This document shows positions 8,892 through 17,933 of a DNA stretch of 45,066 nucleotides, piece by piece (position 1 is the stretch's first letter; each line of letters opens with the position of its first letter). The notes beneath the pieces are model-generated. The model saw only the letters and a program-made list of their open reading frames with translations, made no database searches and had not been told where the DNA came from. The stretch is from the NCBI GenBank assembly GCA_016936595.1, contig JAFGXO010000125.1, positions 1-45,066 of the forward strand. Reading direction: 5' to 3'. A program made the position numbers and the translations under genes. The stretch is from Bacteroidales bacterium (GTDB taxonomy: Bacteria > Bacteroidota > Bacteroidia > Bacteroidales > JAFGUD01).

Positions 8892-9200
8892 ATGAACATA
8901 AAAATTAATTCAATTCACTTCAATGCAGATCAAAAACTTGAAGATTTTATTAACGAAAAAGTAACAAAATTGGATAATTATGGCGAAGATATTATAAATT
9001 CAGAGGTAACATTATCATTAGAACGACCTGCTGGACGAAATTACGATAGTAAGATTGTGAAAATAAAATTAAAAAGCAGTTCATTCGAATATTTTGCCGA
9101 AAAAAAATCTGAAAGCTTTGAAGCCGCTACAGATGCTACAATTGACGCACTAAGGCAACAAATAATTAAAAGAAAAGAAAAAATACAGAAAAAAAAGTAA
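8892..9200 (+). CDS. hpf: Ribosome hibernation promoting factor, short form (HPF/RaiA family)
   Basis: 102 residues with the beta-alpha-beta-beta-beta-alpha layout of the S30AE family: an N-terminal strand MNIKINSIHF, a helix KLEDFINEKVTKL, strands through KIVKIKLKSSSFEYFAEKKSESF, and a lysine-rich C-terminal helix. It lacks the extra C-terminal domain of long HPF. These proteins bind the 30S decoding region in stationary phase and block translation, sometimes promoting 100S dimers. The gene begins 15 bases after xerC and is preceded by an unusually strong ribosome binding site. A promoter and a hairpin for the downstream tRNA-tuf unit follow its stop. Confidence 0.9.
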   Translation: MNIKINSIHFNADQKLEDFINEKVTKLDNYGEDIINSEVTLSLERPAGRNYDSKIVKIKLKSSSFEYFAEKKSESFEAATDATIDALRQQIIKRKEKIQKKK

Positions 9201-9207
9201 AAAAATT

Positions 9208-9238
9208 TTTGGTGAATAAAAAATAAGTTATACATTTG
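9208..9238 (+). promoter_or_regulatory. Promoter of the tRNA-tuf unit
   Basis: TTTG (9208-9211), a 19-base spacer and TACATTTG (9231-9238) match the Bacteroidota promoter form very closely. Transcription should start near 9243, inside or at the edge of the following hairpin. Confidence 0.7.
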
Positions 9239-9278
9239 CACACCGATTTAGAAAAACAAAAGTCGGTGTGTTCTTTTT
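9239..9278 (+). terminator. Hairpin with T-run: hpf terminator or tRNA-tuf leader structure
   Basis: CACACCGA (9239-9246) pairs with TCGGTGTG (9263-9270), extended by three A-T pairs past a bulged G, and is followed by TTCTTTTT. As a read-through structure it is a good intrinsic terminator for xerC-hpf. Because the promoter ends at 9238, transcripts starting near 9243 would lose the outer stem pairs. Confidence 0.7.
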
Positions 9279-9287
9279 AAGTCTTTT

Positions 9288-9360
9288 GCCGATGTAGCTC
9301 AGTTGGTAGAGCAGCTGATTTGTAATCAGCCGGTCGGCGGTTCGAGTCCGTTCATCGGCT
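9288..9360 (+). tRNA. tRNA-Thr(UGU)
   Basis: Cloverleaf of 73 bases: acceptor GCCGATG pairs with CATCGGC (9353-9359). The anticodon stem GCTGA/TCAGC encloses loop TTTGTAA with anticodon TGT, and the T-loop is TTCGAGT. CCA is not encoded. It is the first of four tRNAs before tuf. Confidence 0.95.
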
Positions 9361-9376
9361 CTTTTTTTGGCTTTAT

Positions 9377-9459
9377 GGGGAGGTACCGAAGTGGCCAAAC
9401 GGGGCAGACTGTAAATCTGTTGACACATGTCTTCGTAGGTTCGAATCCTGCCCTCCCCA
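9377..9459 (+). tRNA. tRNA-Tyr(GUA)
   Basis: Class II tRNA of 83 bases with a long variable arm. Acceptor GGGGAGG pairs with CCTCCCC (9452-9458), discriminator A. The anticodon loop CTGTAAA gives GTA, and the T-loop is TTCGAAT. CCA is not encoded. Confidence 0.95.
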
Positions 9460-9472
9460 CTTTTTTTATTTT

Positions 9473-9550
<78 letters not shown>

Positions 9551-9570
9551 TATGTTTAGACTTTACTTCC

Positions 9571-9642
<72 letters not shown>

Positions 9643-9694
9643 TAGAAATTCTTCTAACTTTTGAATATTAAATAAATCTAAATTCTTTTTTATT

Positions 9695-10885
9695 ATGGCA
9701 AAAGAAAAATTTGATCGCTCCAAACCACACGTTAATATTGGTACTATTGGTCACGTTGACCACGGTAAAACAACGCTTACCGCCGCTATTACTAAAGTTC
9801 TTGCAGAAGCAGGTCTTTCTGAATTTCGTGACTTTGACTCTATTGACAATGCTCCCGAAGAAAAAGAAAGAGGTATAACAATTAACTCTGCTCACGTTGA
9901 ATATTCAACCGCTAACAGACATTATGCTCACGTTGACTGTCCGGGTCACGCTGACTACGTTAAAAACATGGTAACTGGTGCTGCCCAAATGGACGGTGCA
10001 ATTATCGTTGTTGCAGCTACTGATGGTCCAATGCCTCAAACTCGTGAACACATTCTTCTTGCTCGTCAGGTAAATGTTCCTAGTATCGTTGCTTTCTTGA
10101 ATAAAGTTGACTTAGTTGACGATGAAGAACTTCTTGAACTTGTTGAAATGGAAGTAAGAGAATTATTGAGTTTTTACGAATATGATGGTGATAACACTCC
10201 TGTTATTTTAGGTTCTGCTCTTGGCGGACTTAACGGAGAACCAGAATGGGTAGAAAAAATAATGGAACTTATGGATGCAATTGACTCATATATTCCTATT
10301 CCTGAAAGAGATGTTGACAAACCCTTCTTAATGCCTATCGAAGATGTGTTTTCTATTACTGGTCGTGGTACTGTTGCAACCGGTAGAATTGAAACCGGTA
10401 CAATTCACACCGGAGATCCTGTTGAAATTATTGGAATGTCTAAAGAAGGTAAACTAAAATCAACTTGTACCGGAGTAGAAATGTTCCGTAAAATATTAGA
10501 CGATGGTCAAGCTGGTGATAATGTTGGTATCCTTTTAAGAGGTATTGATAAAGACGAAATTAGAAGGGGTATGGTTATTGCAAAACCTGCTTCTATTACT
10601 CCTCACACTCACTTTAAAGCCGAAGTTTATGTGTTGAAAAAAGAAGAAGGTGGACGTCACACTCCATTCCACAATAATTATCGTCCTCAGTTCTACTTAC
10701 GTACGCTTGACGTAACCGGAGAAATTGTTCTTCCCGAAGGAGTAGAAATGGTAATGCCTGGTGATAATATTTCTATCGAAGTAAAACTTATTTACCCTGT
10801 TGCAATTAACAAAGGGTTACGTTTTGCAATCCGTGAAGGTGGTAGAACTGTTGGTGCCGGTCAGGTAACAGAAATTATTGAATAA
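9695..10885 (+). CDS. tuf: Elongation factor Tu
   Basis: 396 residues, full length. The G1 motif GHVDHGKT (about 19-26), G3 DCPGHAD and G4 NKVD are all present, followed by the two beta-barrel domains with the conserved C-terminal [14 protein letters not shown]-Tu delivers aminoacyl-tRNA to the ribosomal A site. It follows four tRNA genes in the same order as the E. coli tufB operon and precedes tRNA-Trp and secE. Its codons include more C-ending synonyms (GAC, CAC, AAC) than nearby genes, consistent with selection in a highly expressed gene. The start at MAKEKFDR is the family start. Confidence 0.98.
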   Translation: MAKEKFDRSKPHVNIGTIGHVDHGKTTLTAAITKVLAEAGLSEFRDFDSIDNAPEEKERGITINSAHVEYSTANRHYAHVDCPGHADYVKNMVTGAAQMDGAIIVVAATDGPMPQTREHILLARQVNVPSIVAFLNKVDLVDDEELLELVEMEVRELLSFYEYDGDNTPVILGSALGGLNGEPEWVEKIMELMDAIDSYIPIPERDVDKPFLMPIEDVFSITGRGTVATGRIETGTIHTGDPVEIIGMSKEGKLKSTCTGVEMFRKILDDGQAGDNVGILLRGIDKDEIRRGMVIAKPASITPHTHFKAEVYVLKKEEGGRHTPFHNNYRPQFYLRTLDVTGEIVLPEGVEMVMPGDNISIEVKLIYPVAINKGLRFAIREGGRTVGAGQVTEIIE

Positions 10886-10898
10886 GTAAATATATTAC

Positions 10899-10918
10899 AG
10901 GGGCTTTATGCCCCTTTT
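10899..10918 (+). terminator. Partial terminator or processing hairpin between tuf and tRNA-Trp
   Basis: AGGGGC (10899-10904) pairs with GCCCCT (10910-10915) over a 5-base loop and is followed by a short TTTT. The short T-run suggests partial termination with read-through into tRNA-Trp and secE. Confidence 0.6.
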
Positions 10919-10922
10919 ACTC

Positions 10923-10995
10923 ACGGGTGTAGCTCAGTTGGTAGAGCACTGGTCTCCAAAACCAGGTGTCGGGCGTTCGAGTCGCTCCTCCCGTG
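10923..10995 (+). tRNA. tRNA-Trp(CCA)
   Basis: 73 bases. The anticodon stem CTGGT/ACCAG encloses CTCCAAA with anticodon CCA, the discriminator is G as expected for tRNA-Trp, and the T-loop is TTCGAGT. Acceptor ACGGGTG pairs with CTCCCGT except for a U-U mismatch at positions 6-67. It lies 16 bases before secE, the usual Bacteroidota position. Confidence 0.92.
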
Positions 10996-11011
10996 CAAAA
11001 ATTAATTAAAA

Positions 11012-11203
11012 ATGAATAAGTTCATACTTTACTTAAAAGATGTTTTCAAGGAACTTACTCAAAAAGTTACTTGGCCAAAATGGTCAGAACTACAAGCAAG
11101 TGCAGTGATTGTTATGGTAGCTTCCGTCATAATAGCATTGTTAGTGTTTGTGTTAGACTTCGCTTTCAGTGGCTTGATGAAAATGGTGTATAGTCTTTTT
11201 TAA
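11012..11203 (+). CDS. secE: Preprotein translocase subunit SecE
   Basis: 63 residues, the short single-span form. An amphipathic helix with the conserved KVTWPKWSEL stretch precedes one membrane segment (about residues 29-55). SecE clamps SecY in the SecYEG channel of the inner membrane. The identity is confirmed by its position between tRNA-Trp and nusG. Confidence 0.93.
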   Translation: MNKFILYLKDVFKELTQKVTWPKWSELQASAVIVMVASVIIALLVFVLDFAFSGLMKMVYSLF

Positions 11204-11227
11204 AAATTCTAAATTAGCTTTAACGTA

Positions 11228-11779
11228 ATGAGTGATCCGGAAAAAAAATGGTACGTTCTTCGAGCTATTAGTGGTAAAGAAAAAAAGGTTAAAGAATATA
11301 TCGAGAATGAGATAAAAGTCTTGAACCTTCAGATCTACATTAATCAGGTTGTTATTCCTACCGAAAAAGTATTTCAAATTAAAAACGGTAAGAAAATCAG
11401 TAAGGAACGAAACTACTTTCCTGGTTATGTTTTGATTGAAGCTGCTCTTGTTGGCGAAATTGTTCACATATTGACCAATGTACCCAATGTGATTAGTTTT
11501 GTTGGAGCAAATAAGGGGAAAATTCCCGTTCCATTGCGCCCCGATGAAGTAAATCATATTCTTGGAATAGTTGATAAACTTCAGGAAACAGACGAACAAC
11601 TATCTCAACCCTTCTTCGTTGGTGAAGAAGTAAAGGTTATTGATGGTCCGTTTAGCGAGTTTATTGGAGTAATTGAAGAAGTTAATGATGAGAAGAAAAA
11701 ACTAAAACTAATGGTGAAAATCTTCGGAAGAAAAGCTCCCTTAGAATTAAAATTCTCACAAGTCGAAAAACAATTTTAG
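11228..11779 (+). CDS. nusG: Transcription termination/antitermination protein NusG
   Basis: 183 residues. The N-terminal NGN domain begins at KKWYVLRAISGKEKKVKEYI and includes YFPGYVLIE (about 62-70). The C-terminal KOW domain begins at GEEVKVIDGPFSEFIGVIEE (about 134). It binds RNA polymerase across the clamp and links it to Rho and to the leading ribosome. It lies 24 bases after secE and 17 before rplK, in a single transcription block. Confidence 0.97.
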   Translation: MSDPEKKWYVLRAISGKEKKVKEYIENEIKVLNLQIYINQVVIPTEKVFQIKNGKKISKERNYFPGYVLIEAALVGEIVHILTNVPNVISFVGANKGKIPVPLRPDEVNHILGIVDKLQETDEQLSQPFFVGEEVKVIDGPFSEFIGVIEEVNDEKKKLKLMVKIFGRKAPLELKFSQVEKQF

Positions 11780-11796
11780 AAAAAAAAATTTGAATT

Positions 11797-12234
11797 ATGG
11801 CAAAAGTAGTAGCAGGCTATATCAAATTGCAGATCAAAGGTGGGCAAGCTAACCCTTCGCCACCGGTAGGACCGGCTCTTGGAGCTAAAGGTGTAAACAT
11901 CATGGAGTTCTGCAAGCAATTTAACGCAAGAACTCAAAGCAGCATGGGTAAGCTTATCCCTGTTGTTATTACAGTTTATGCTGATAAGTCATTTGATTTT
12001 ATAACCAAAACACCCCCGGTTGCGGCTCAATTAAAAGAAGTAACAAAACTTAAATCAGGATCTCCTGTACCTAATATTAAAAAGGTAGCAAAGATTTCTT
12101 GGAATCAAGTTCGTGAAATTGCAGAAGGAAAAATGCAAGATCTAAATGCTTTTACTGTTGAATCAGCAATGAGTATGGTGGCGGGCACTGCCCGAAGTAT
12201 GGGAATAACAATCACTGGTGATCGTCCTTTTTAA
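11797..12234 (+). CDS. rplK: 50S ribosomal protein L11
   Basis: 145 residues, standard length. The N-terminal domain has the proline-rich [20 protein letters not shown] stretch. The C-terminal domain, which binds 23S rRNA, ends in [12 protein letters not shown]11 forms the base of the GTPase-associated stalk. It starts at [12 protein letters not shown] and is followed by rplA after 28 bases. Confidence 0.98.
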   Translation: MAKVVAGYIKLQIKGGQANPSPPVGPALGAKGVNIMEFCKQFNARTQSSMGKLIPVVITVYADKSFDFITKTPPVAAQLKEVTKLKSGSPVPNIKKVAKISWNQVREIAEGKMQDLNAFTVESAMSMVAGTARSMGITITGDRPF

Positions 12235-12262
12235 GTAAAAAACAAAAAAATTCCTTTTTGAA

Positions 12263-12961
12263 ATGGCTGCAAAAATTACAAAAAACAGAAAAAAAGTAAC
12301 AGATAAAATCGAAATCGGTAAATTATACGAAATTCAAGAAGCAGTTAAACTTCTAAAAGAGGTATCTACAACTAAATTCGATGCATCGGTTGATATTGAC
12401 TTACGTTTGGGTGTTGATCCACGTAAAGCAAATCAAATGGTTAGAGGAACTATTACTCTTCCTCATGGTACAGGAAAGGAGAAAACTGTTCTCGTTTTAT
12501 GTACTCCCGATAAAGAAGAAGAAGCAAAAGCAGCCGGAGCTGAATTTGTTGGTCTTGATGATATGATACAAAAAATATCTGAAGGCTGGCTTGGTTTTGA
12601 CGCTGTTGTTGCAATGCCTCAAGTTATGCCTAAAATAGGTAAAGTTGCAAGAGTTTTAGGACCTAGAGGCTTAATGCCTAATCCAAAAACCGGAACTGTA
12701 ACTCCTAACATTGGTGATACTGTTAAAGAGATAAAAAAAGGTAAAATTTCGTTTAAAGTTGACAAATATGGAATTATTCATAGTTCTGTTGGAAGATTGT
12801 CTTTTGATGCTCAAAAGCTCGAGGATAACATTTTCGACTTTGTGTCACTTGTAAACAAATTAAAACCGGTTGCATCTAAAGGTACTTATCTCTTAAGTTT
12901 TTATATTTCATCAACTATGAGTCCAAGTATTGCAGTTGACCCTAAATCAATTAAACGTTAA
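12263..12961 (+). CDS. rplA: 50S ribosomal protein L1
   Basis: 232 residues. It contains the L1 signature around GKVARVLGPRGLMPNPKTGT (about 132-151) and the conserved C-terminal GTYLLSFYISSTMSP. L1 forms the mobile stalk at the ribosomal E site, and in many bacteria represses its own rplKA mRNA; no such target was identified here. Its stop lies 10 bases before the rplJ ATG. Confidence 0.98.
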   Translation: MAAKITKNRKKVTDKIEIGKLYEIQEAVKLLKEVSTTKFDASVDIDLRLGVDPRKANQMVRGTITLPHGTGKEKTVLVLCTPDKEEEAKAAGAEFVGLDDMIQKISEGWLGFDAVVAMPQVMPKIGKVARVLGPRGLMPNPKTGTVTPNIGDTVKEIKKGKISFKVDKYGIIHSSVGRLSFDAQKLEDNIFDFVSLVNKLKPVASKGTYLLSFYISSTMSPSIAVDPKSIKR

Positions 12962-12971
12962 CATTAGAGCT

Positions 12972-13499
12972 ATGACTAAAGAAGAAAAAACTCAAGTAAT
13001 AGAAGACCTAGCGAAAAAGTTAGAAGAATATCCTCATTTCTATTTAACAGATGCTTCGGGGTTAAATGCTGCAGACACTAGCACTTTACGAAGAATGTGT
13101 TTTAAAAAAGACGTCCAATTAATGGTTGTTAAAAATACACTCTTAGAAAAAGCTTTTGATAAATCGGACAAACCGTTTGATGAAATTAAAGCTTCTCTTA
13201 AAGAACAAACTGCAGTAATGTTTACTCATGTAGGAAACACTCCGGCAAAGATAATTCAAGAATTTCGTGGCAAAAAAGGCCAAATTCCTCGATTAAAAGC
13301 TGCGTATGTTGAAGAAAGTACATATTTTGGTGATGACCAATTAGTTGCTCTTACTTCAATAAAATCTAAAGACGAATTATTGGCAGACTTAGTTGCATTA
13401 CTAAAATCTCCAATGACTACTTTAGTTTCTCAATTAAATTCCGGAAAACATTTATTAGCTGGAATTACCAAAACATTATCTGAAAGAACAGAAAAATAA
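12972..13499 (+). CDS. rplJ: 50S ribosomal protein L10
   Basis: 175 residues from the ATG at 12972 ([13 protein letters not shown]). This start is preferred over an upstream TTG at 12930: it gives the usual L10 length, aligns with the family N-terminus and avoids overlap with rplA. L10 anchors L7/L12 dimers through its C-terminal helix to form the stalk. rplL follows after 31 bases. Confidence 0.95.
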   Translation: MTKEEKTQVIEDLAKKLEEYPHFYLTDASGLNAADTSTLRRMCFKKDVQLMVVKNTLLEKAFDKSDKPFDEIKASLKEQTAVMFTHVGNTPAKIIQEFRGKKGQIPRLKAAYVEESTYFGDDQLVALTSIKSKDELLADLVALLKSPMTTLVSQLNSGKHLLAGITKTLSERTEK

Positions 13500-13530
13500 C
13501 AAAATTACAAAACATTTAAATTATATAACA

Positions 13531-13905
13531 ATGGCAGATTTAAATAAACTTGCAGAAGAATTAGTTAACCTTACAGTAAAAGAAGTTAACGAATTAACAG
13601 ATATCTTAAAAGAACAATATGGTATCGAACCTGCGGCAGCAGCAGCAGTAGCAGTAGCAGCACCTGCAGGTGGCGGTGAAGAAGCTGAAGCTCAAACTGA
13701 ATTTGATGTTATACTTGCTGAAGCAGGTGGACAAAAACTTAAAGTTGTTAAAGCCGTTAAAGAAATGTTAAGCGTTGGGTTAAAAGAGGCTAAAGAATTA
13801 GTTGATTCGGCTCCTAAACCCATAAAAGAAAAAGTTTCTAAAGAAGAAGCTGATGCTTTAAAATTACAACTCGAAGAACTTGGTGCAAAAGTAGAGGTTA
13901 AATAA
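13531..13905 (+). CDS. rplL: 50S ribosomal protein L7/L12
   Basis: 124 residues. The N-terminal dimerisation domain is followed by an alanine-rich hinge (about 31-50, [15 protein letters not shown]) and the C-terminal factor-binding domain with [20 protein letters not shown]. It recruits translation GTPases. Two hairpins lie between it and rpoB. Confidence 0.97.
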   Translation: MADLNKLAEELVNLTVKEVNELTDILKEQYGIEPAAAAAVAVAAPAGGGEEAEAQTEFDVILAEAGGQKLKVVKAVKEMLSVGLKEAKELVDSAPKPIKEKVSKEEADALKLQLEELGAKVEVK

Positions 13906-13931
13906 TTTAGCTTTTTTGGCAAAAATTATTC

Positions 13932-13947
13932 TGAGCAATTTTGCTCA
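13932..13947 (+). terminator. Short hairpin after rplL
   Basis: TGAGCAA (13932-13938) is the exact reverse complement of TTGCTCA (13941-13947), followed by AATTTTATT. It is the first and weaker of two hairpins between rplL and rpoB and could be an attenuator element or a processing signal. Confidence 0.45.
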
Positions 13948-14014
13948 AATTTTATTCTACTTTTTTAAAACCAATGTTCTGAGTATGAAAATAATAATTT
14001 AACATCAACAAAAT

Positions 14015-14050
14015 AGGTTTAGTCTCATCAAAATGAAACTAAACCTTTTT
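14015..14050 (+). terminator. Attenuator-like terminator between rplL and rpoB
   Basis: AGGTTTAGT (14015-14023) pairs perfectly with ACTAAACCT (14038-14046). Inside it TCAT (14025-14028) pairs with ATGA (14033-14036) over loop CAAA. TTTTT (14046-14050) follows. In enterobacteria an attenuator at the same place separates ribosomal protein from RNA polymerase expression; that role is inferred here. The ATG at 14033 lies inside the stem. Confidence 0.75.
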
Positions 14051-14086
14051 GTCGTTATACATAAAAACGTCCAAAACATAAATTCG

Positions 14087-17000
14087 ATGTACGAAAATAA
14101 ACGTATTAGCTTCTCTTCTCAAAAGAACCAATTAGAATATCCTGATTTCCTTGAAATTCAGTTAAAATCATTTGAAGATTTTTTCAAATTAAACGCAACT
14201 CCCGAGAAGAAGAAAGCGGAAGGGCTTTACAGAGTTTTTAACGAAAATTTCCCTATTACTGATACAAGAAATAATTTTGTACTTGAATTCCTCGACTACT
14301 CAATTGATCCTCCCAGATATACAATTGAAGAGTGTTTGGAAAGAGGCCTAACTTATAGTGTCTCTATCAAGGCTAAAATGAAATTGTATTGTACCGATCC
14401 AGAACATGAAGACTTTGAAACTATAATACAAGAAGTATATTTAGGTCAAGTACCATATATGACTCCAAAAGCAACTTTTGTTATTAATGGTGCCGAAAGA
14501 ATAATTGTTTCTCAATTACACCGATCTCCCGGAGTTTTTTTTAATCAAAGTATTCATACAAGCGGTACAAAATTATATTCTGCTCGTATTATTCCTTTTA
14601 AAGGTTCTTGGATGGAATTTGCTACTGACGTTAATAACGTTATGTATGCTTACATCGACCGCAAGAAAAAGCTCCCTGTAACAACATTGCTTAGAGCTAT
14701 TGGATACGAGTCTGATAATGATATATTGCAAATTTTTGATCTTGCTGATGAAATTGAAGTGTCGTCTAATAATGTTAGAGACTTATTAAATAAGAGATTA
14801 GCTGCAAGAGTTCTTAAGAGTTGGGTAGAAGATTTTGTTGATGAAGACACAGGTGAGGTTGTTTCTATTGAGCGTAATGAAATAGTTATTGAAAGAGAAA
14901 CAATTATCGAAGAAGAACATCTTGAACAAATAATAAATTCCGGAACCAGAACTGTTCTTATCCATAAAGACAGTCATAGCCATACATATTATTCTATAAT
15001 ATACAGTACATTACAGAAAGATCCTTCTAATTCTGCCAAAGAGGCTTTAAGCTATATTTATAGCCAACTTAGAAACTCCGATCCTCCTGATGATGCTACT
15101 GCTAAAGAAGTTTTTGATAAACTTTTCTTTTCTGATAAACGATATGATTTAGGAGAAGTTGGAAGATACAAAATAAATAAAAAATTAGGTTTAGATGTTG
15201 ATGTAAATAATAGAGTGTTAACAAATCAGGATATTATTGAAATCATTAAATACCTAATTGAACTTTATAACTCTAAAGCTGATGTTGATGATATTGATCA
15301 CTTAAGTAATAGACGTATCAGAACTGTTGGAGAACAATTAGGCAATCAGTTTGAAGTTGGTTTGGCTCGTATGGCTAGAACCATTAGAGAAAGAATGAAC
15401 GTTAGAGATAATGAAGTTTTTTCGCCGGTAGATTTAATAAACGCACGAACATTGTCCTCTGTTATTAATTCATTTTTTGGAACAAATCAGTTGTCTCAAT
15501 TTATGGATCAAACCAATCCTCTTGCCGAAATGACTCATAAACGTCGTTTATCTGCCTTAGGTCCGGGTGGTTTAACCAGAGAAAGAGCCGGTTTTGAGGT
15601 TCGTGACGTTCACTATACTCATTACGGAAGATTGTGTCCTATTGAAACTCCTGAGGGACCAAATATTGGACTAATTTCTTCACTTTGCGTTTATGCAAAG
15701 ATAAGTTCTATGGGATTTATCGAAACTCCTTATCGAAAAGTAGAAACAGGACAGATAAAATTAGATAATGGCAGCATTGTATATATGAGTGCCGAAGAGG
15801 AAGAAAACAAAGTTATTGCACAGGCAAATGCACAAGTAAATTCTGAAGGGGTTTTTGTTTCAACAAGAGTAAAATCTCGTGCTAATGGAGATTTCCCAAT
15901 GGTTGAACCTAAAGATCTTGAGTTTATTGATATTGCACCAAATCAAATTGCTTCTGTTGCAGCTTCATTAATTCCATTTCTTGAGCATGATGATGCAAAC
16001 CGTGCTTTGATGGGGGCTAACATGATGCGACAAGCTGTTCCGTTGATGGTTACAGAATCGCCAATTGTTGGAACCGGAATTGAAGAACGTGTTGCAAGAG
16101 ATTCAAGACAACTGGTAATTGCCGAAGCTGATGGTGTAGTACAATATGTTGACGCCGAAAAAATAATAATTAAATATGATCTTTCAGAGGAAGAAATGTT
16201 TCTTTCTTTTGATGATAATGTTAAAACATACTATTTGTTGAAATTTAAAAAAACAAATCAAAGTATGTCTGTAAACATGAAACCAATTGTTGAGAAGGGT
16301 CAAAAATTAAAGAAAGGTGATATTTTATCTGAAGGTTATGCTTCTGAAAAAGGTGAGTTAGCTATAGGAAAAAATCTTTTAGCTGCGTTTATGCCTTGGA
16401 AAGGTTACAACTTTGAAGATGCTATTGTTATTTCTGAAAGGGTAGTTAGAACCGATATTTTTACATCTATCCACATTGTTGAACATCAAATGGATGTTAG
16501 AGAAACAAAACGTGGACCCGAAGAATTAACTCCTGATATTCCAAATGTTAGTGAAGAAGCTACCAAGAATCTTGACGAAAATGGAATGATTAGAGTAGGA
16601 GCTAAAGTTAAACCCGGAGATATATTAATAGGTAAAATAACACCTAAAGGAGAAACAGATCCTTCACCTGAAGAAAAATTACTTAGAGCAATTTTTGGTG
16701 AAAAAGCCGGTGATGTTAAAGATGCTTCGCTTAAAGTTTCTCCATCTGATTCCGGTATAGTGATTGATAAAAAATTATTTTCTATTATCAAAAAAACAAG
16801 AGGAAGTCAATCAAATCCTCTTCTTAAAAAAATAGAAGGTGAATTTAATGAAAAAGTTAAGGATTTAAAAAAACTTTTAGCCGAAAAATTAGGTGTTATT
16901 GTAAAAGGCAAAACAAGTCAAGGGGTAAAAGATTATTTTGGAAATTTAGTGATAGAAAAAGGAGTTAAATTTTCAGATCAGATATTAGAAGATTTTGATT

Positions 17001-17893
17001 ACGAGCAAATTAGCCCTAAAAAATGGACAACAGACAAAAAGAAAAACGATTTAATTGAGGCTTTAATTCATAATTATACTGTAAAATACAAACAGATAGA
17101 AGCTACTTATAAAAGAAAAAAATACAATATTCAAGTAGGCGACGAACTTCCTGTTGGAATAATTAAAATGGCAAAAATTTATATTGCTAAAAAACGAAAA
17201 TTAAAAGTTGGAGATAAATTAGCAGGTCGTCACGGAAATAAAGGTATTGTAGCAAGAATAGTAAAACCCGAAGATATGCCGTTCTTAGAAGATGGTTCTC
17301 CGGTGGATATTGTTCTTAATCCATTAGGTGTGCCTTCGCGTATGAATATTGGTCAAATTTACGAAACAATATTAGGTTGGGCAGGTAAAAAACTCGGAGT
17401 TAAATTTGCCACACCAATTTTTGACGGAGCTTCGCTTGAAACAATTAACGATTATACAGATAAAGCAGGACTACCAAGATATGGAAAAACTCAGCTTTAT
17501 GATGGACAAACAGGACAGCCATTTGATCAGCCGGCAACAGTAGGCGTAATTTATATGCTAAAATTAGGGCACATGGTTGACGACAAAATGCACGCACGTT
17601 CGTTAGGACCATACTCGCTTATTACACAACAACCATTAGGCGGTAAAGCACAATTTGGAGGTCAGCGTTTTGGAGAAATGGAGGTTTGGGCTCTCGAAGC
17701 ATTTGGAGCAGCAAATATCTTACAAGAAATATTAACTGTTAAATCTGATGATGTAATTGGACGAGCTAAAACTTATGAAGCAATAGTTAAAGGTAATCCA
17801 TTACCACGTCCGGGAATTCCCGAATCATTTAATGTTTTATTACATGAATTAAGAGGTTTAGCTCTTAATATAAGATTAGAAAAAGACATTTAG
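14087..17893 (+). CDS. rpoB: DNA-directed RNA polymerase subunit beta
   Basis: 1268 residues from the ATG at 14087 ([12 protein letters not shown]), the usual Bacteroidota-style start. An in-frame ATG at 14033 falls inside a terminator hairpin and is rejected. Conserved regions are all present: the rifampicin pocket with [17 protein letters not shown] and the [12 protein letters not shown] stretch, [26 protein letters not shown], and the C-terminal [15 protein letters not shown] with [12 protein letters not shown]. The classical rifampicin-contact positions look wild type. The stop is 40 bases before rpoC. Confidence 0.97.
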   Translation: MYENKRISFSSQKNQLEYPDFLEIQLKSFEDFFKLNATPEKKKAEGLYRVFNENFPITDTRNNFVLEFLDYSIDPPRYTIEECLERGLTYSVSIKAKMKLYCTDPEHEDFETIIQEVYLGQVPYMTPKATFVINGAERIIVSQLHRSPGVFFNQSIHTSGTKLYSARIIPFKGSWMEFATDVNNVMYAYIDRKKKLPVTTLLRAIGYESDNDILQIFDLADEIEVSSNNVRDLLNKRLAARVLKSWVEDFVDEDTGEVVSIERNEIVIERETIIEEEHLEQIINSGTRTVLIHKDSHSHTYYSIIYSTLQKDPSNSAKEALSYIYSQLRNSDPPDDATAKEVFDKLFFSDKRYDLGEVGRYKINKKLGLDVDVNNRVLTNQDIIEIIKYLIELYNSKADVDDIDHLSNRRIRTVGEQLGNQFEVGLARMARTIRERMNVRDNEVFSPVDLINARTLSSVINSFFGTNQLSQFMDQTNPLAEMTHKRRLSALGPGGLTRERAGFEVRDVHYTHYGRLCPIETPEGPNIGLISSLCVYAKISSMGFIETPYRKVETGQIKLDNGSIVYMSAEEEENKVIAQANAQVNSEGVFVSTRVKSRANGDFPMVEPKDLEFIDIAPNQIASVAASLIPFLEHDDANRALMGANMMRQAVPLMVTESPIVGTGIEERVARDSRQLVIAEADGVVQYVDAEKIIIKYDLSEEEMFLSFDDNVKTYYLLKFKKTNQSMSVNMKPIVEKGQKLKKGDILSEGYASEKGELAIGKNLLAAFMPWKGYNFEDAIVISERVVRTDIFTSIHIVEHQMDVRETKRGPEELTPDIPNVSEEATKNLDENGMIRVGAKVKPGDILIGKITPKGETDPSPEEKLLRAIFGEKAGDVKDASLKVSPSDSGIVIDKKLFSIIKKTRGSQSNPLLKKIEGEFNEKVKDLKKLLAEKLGVIVKGKTSQGVKDYFGNLVIEKGVKFSDQILEDFDYEQISPKKWTTDKKKNDLIEALIHNYTVKYKQIEATYKRKKYNIQVGDELPVGIIKMAKIYIAKKRKLKVGDKLAGRHGNKGIVARIVKPEDMPFLEDGSPVDIVLNPLGVPSRMNIGQIYETILGWAGKKLGVKFATPIFDGASLETINDYTDKAGLPRYGKTQLYDGQTGQPFDQPATVGVIYMLKLGHMVDDKMHARSLGPYSLITQQPLGGKAQFGGQRFGEMEVWALEAFGAANILQEILTVKSDDVIGRAKTYEAIVKGNPLPRPGIPESFNVLLHELRGLALNIRLEKDI

Positions 17894-17933
17894 TAAACAT
17901 TATTTGATTTTTAAAACTTAAAATTATTTTTCA

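Noticed and set aside
12930-12971. Longer rplJ starting at TTG 12930
   Set aside because: It would overlap the end of rplA, and the ATG at 12972 gives the usual L10 length and N-terminus.
14033-14086. Longer rpoB starting at ATG 14033
   Set aside because: That ATG lies inside the terminator-like stem at 14015-14046, and the family N-terminus begins at 14087.
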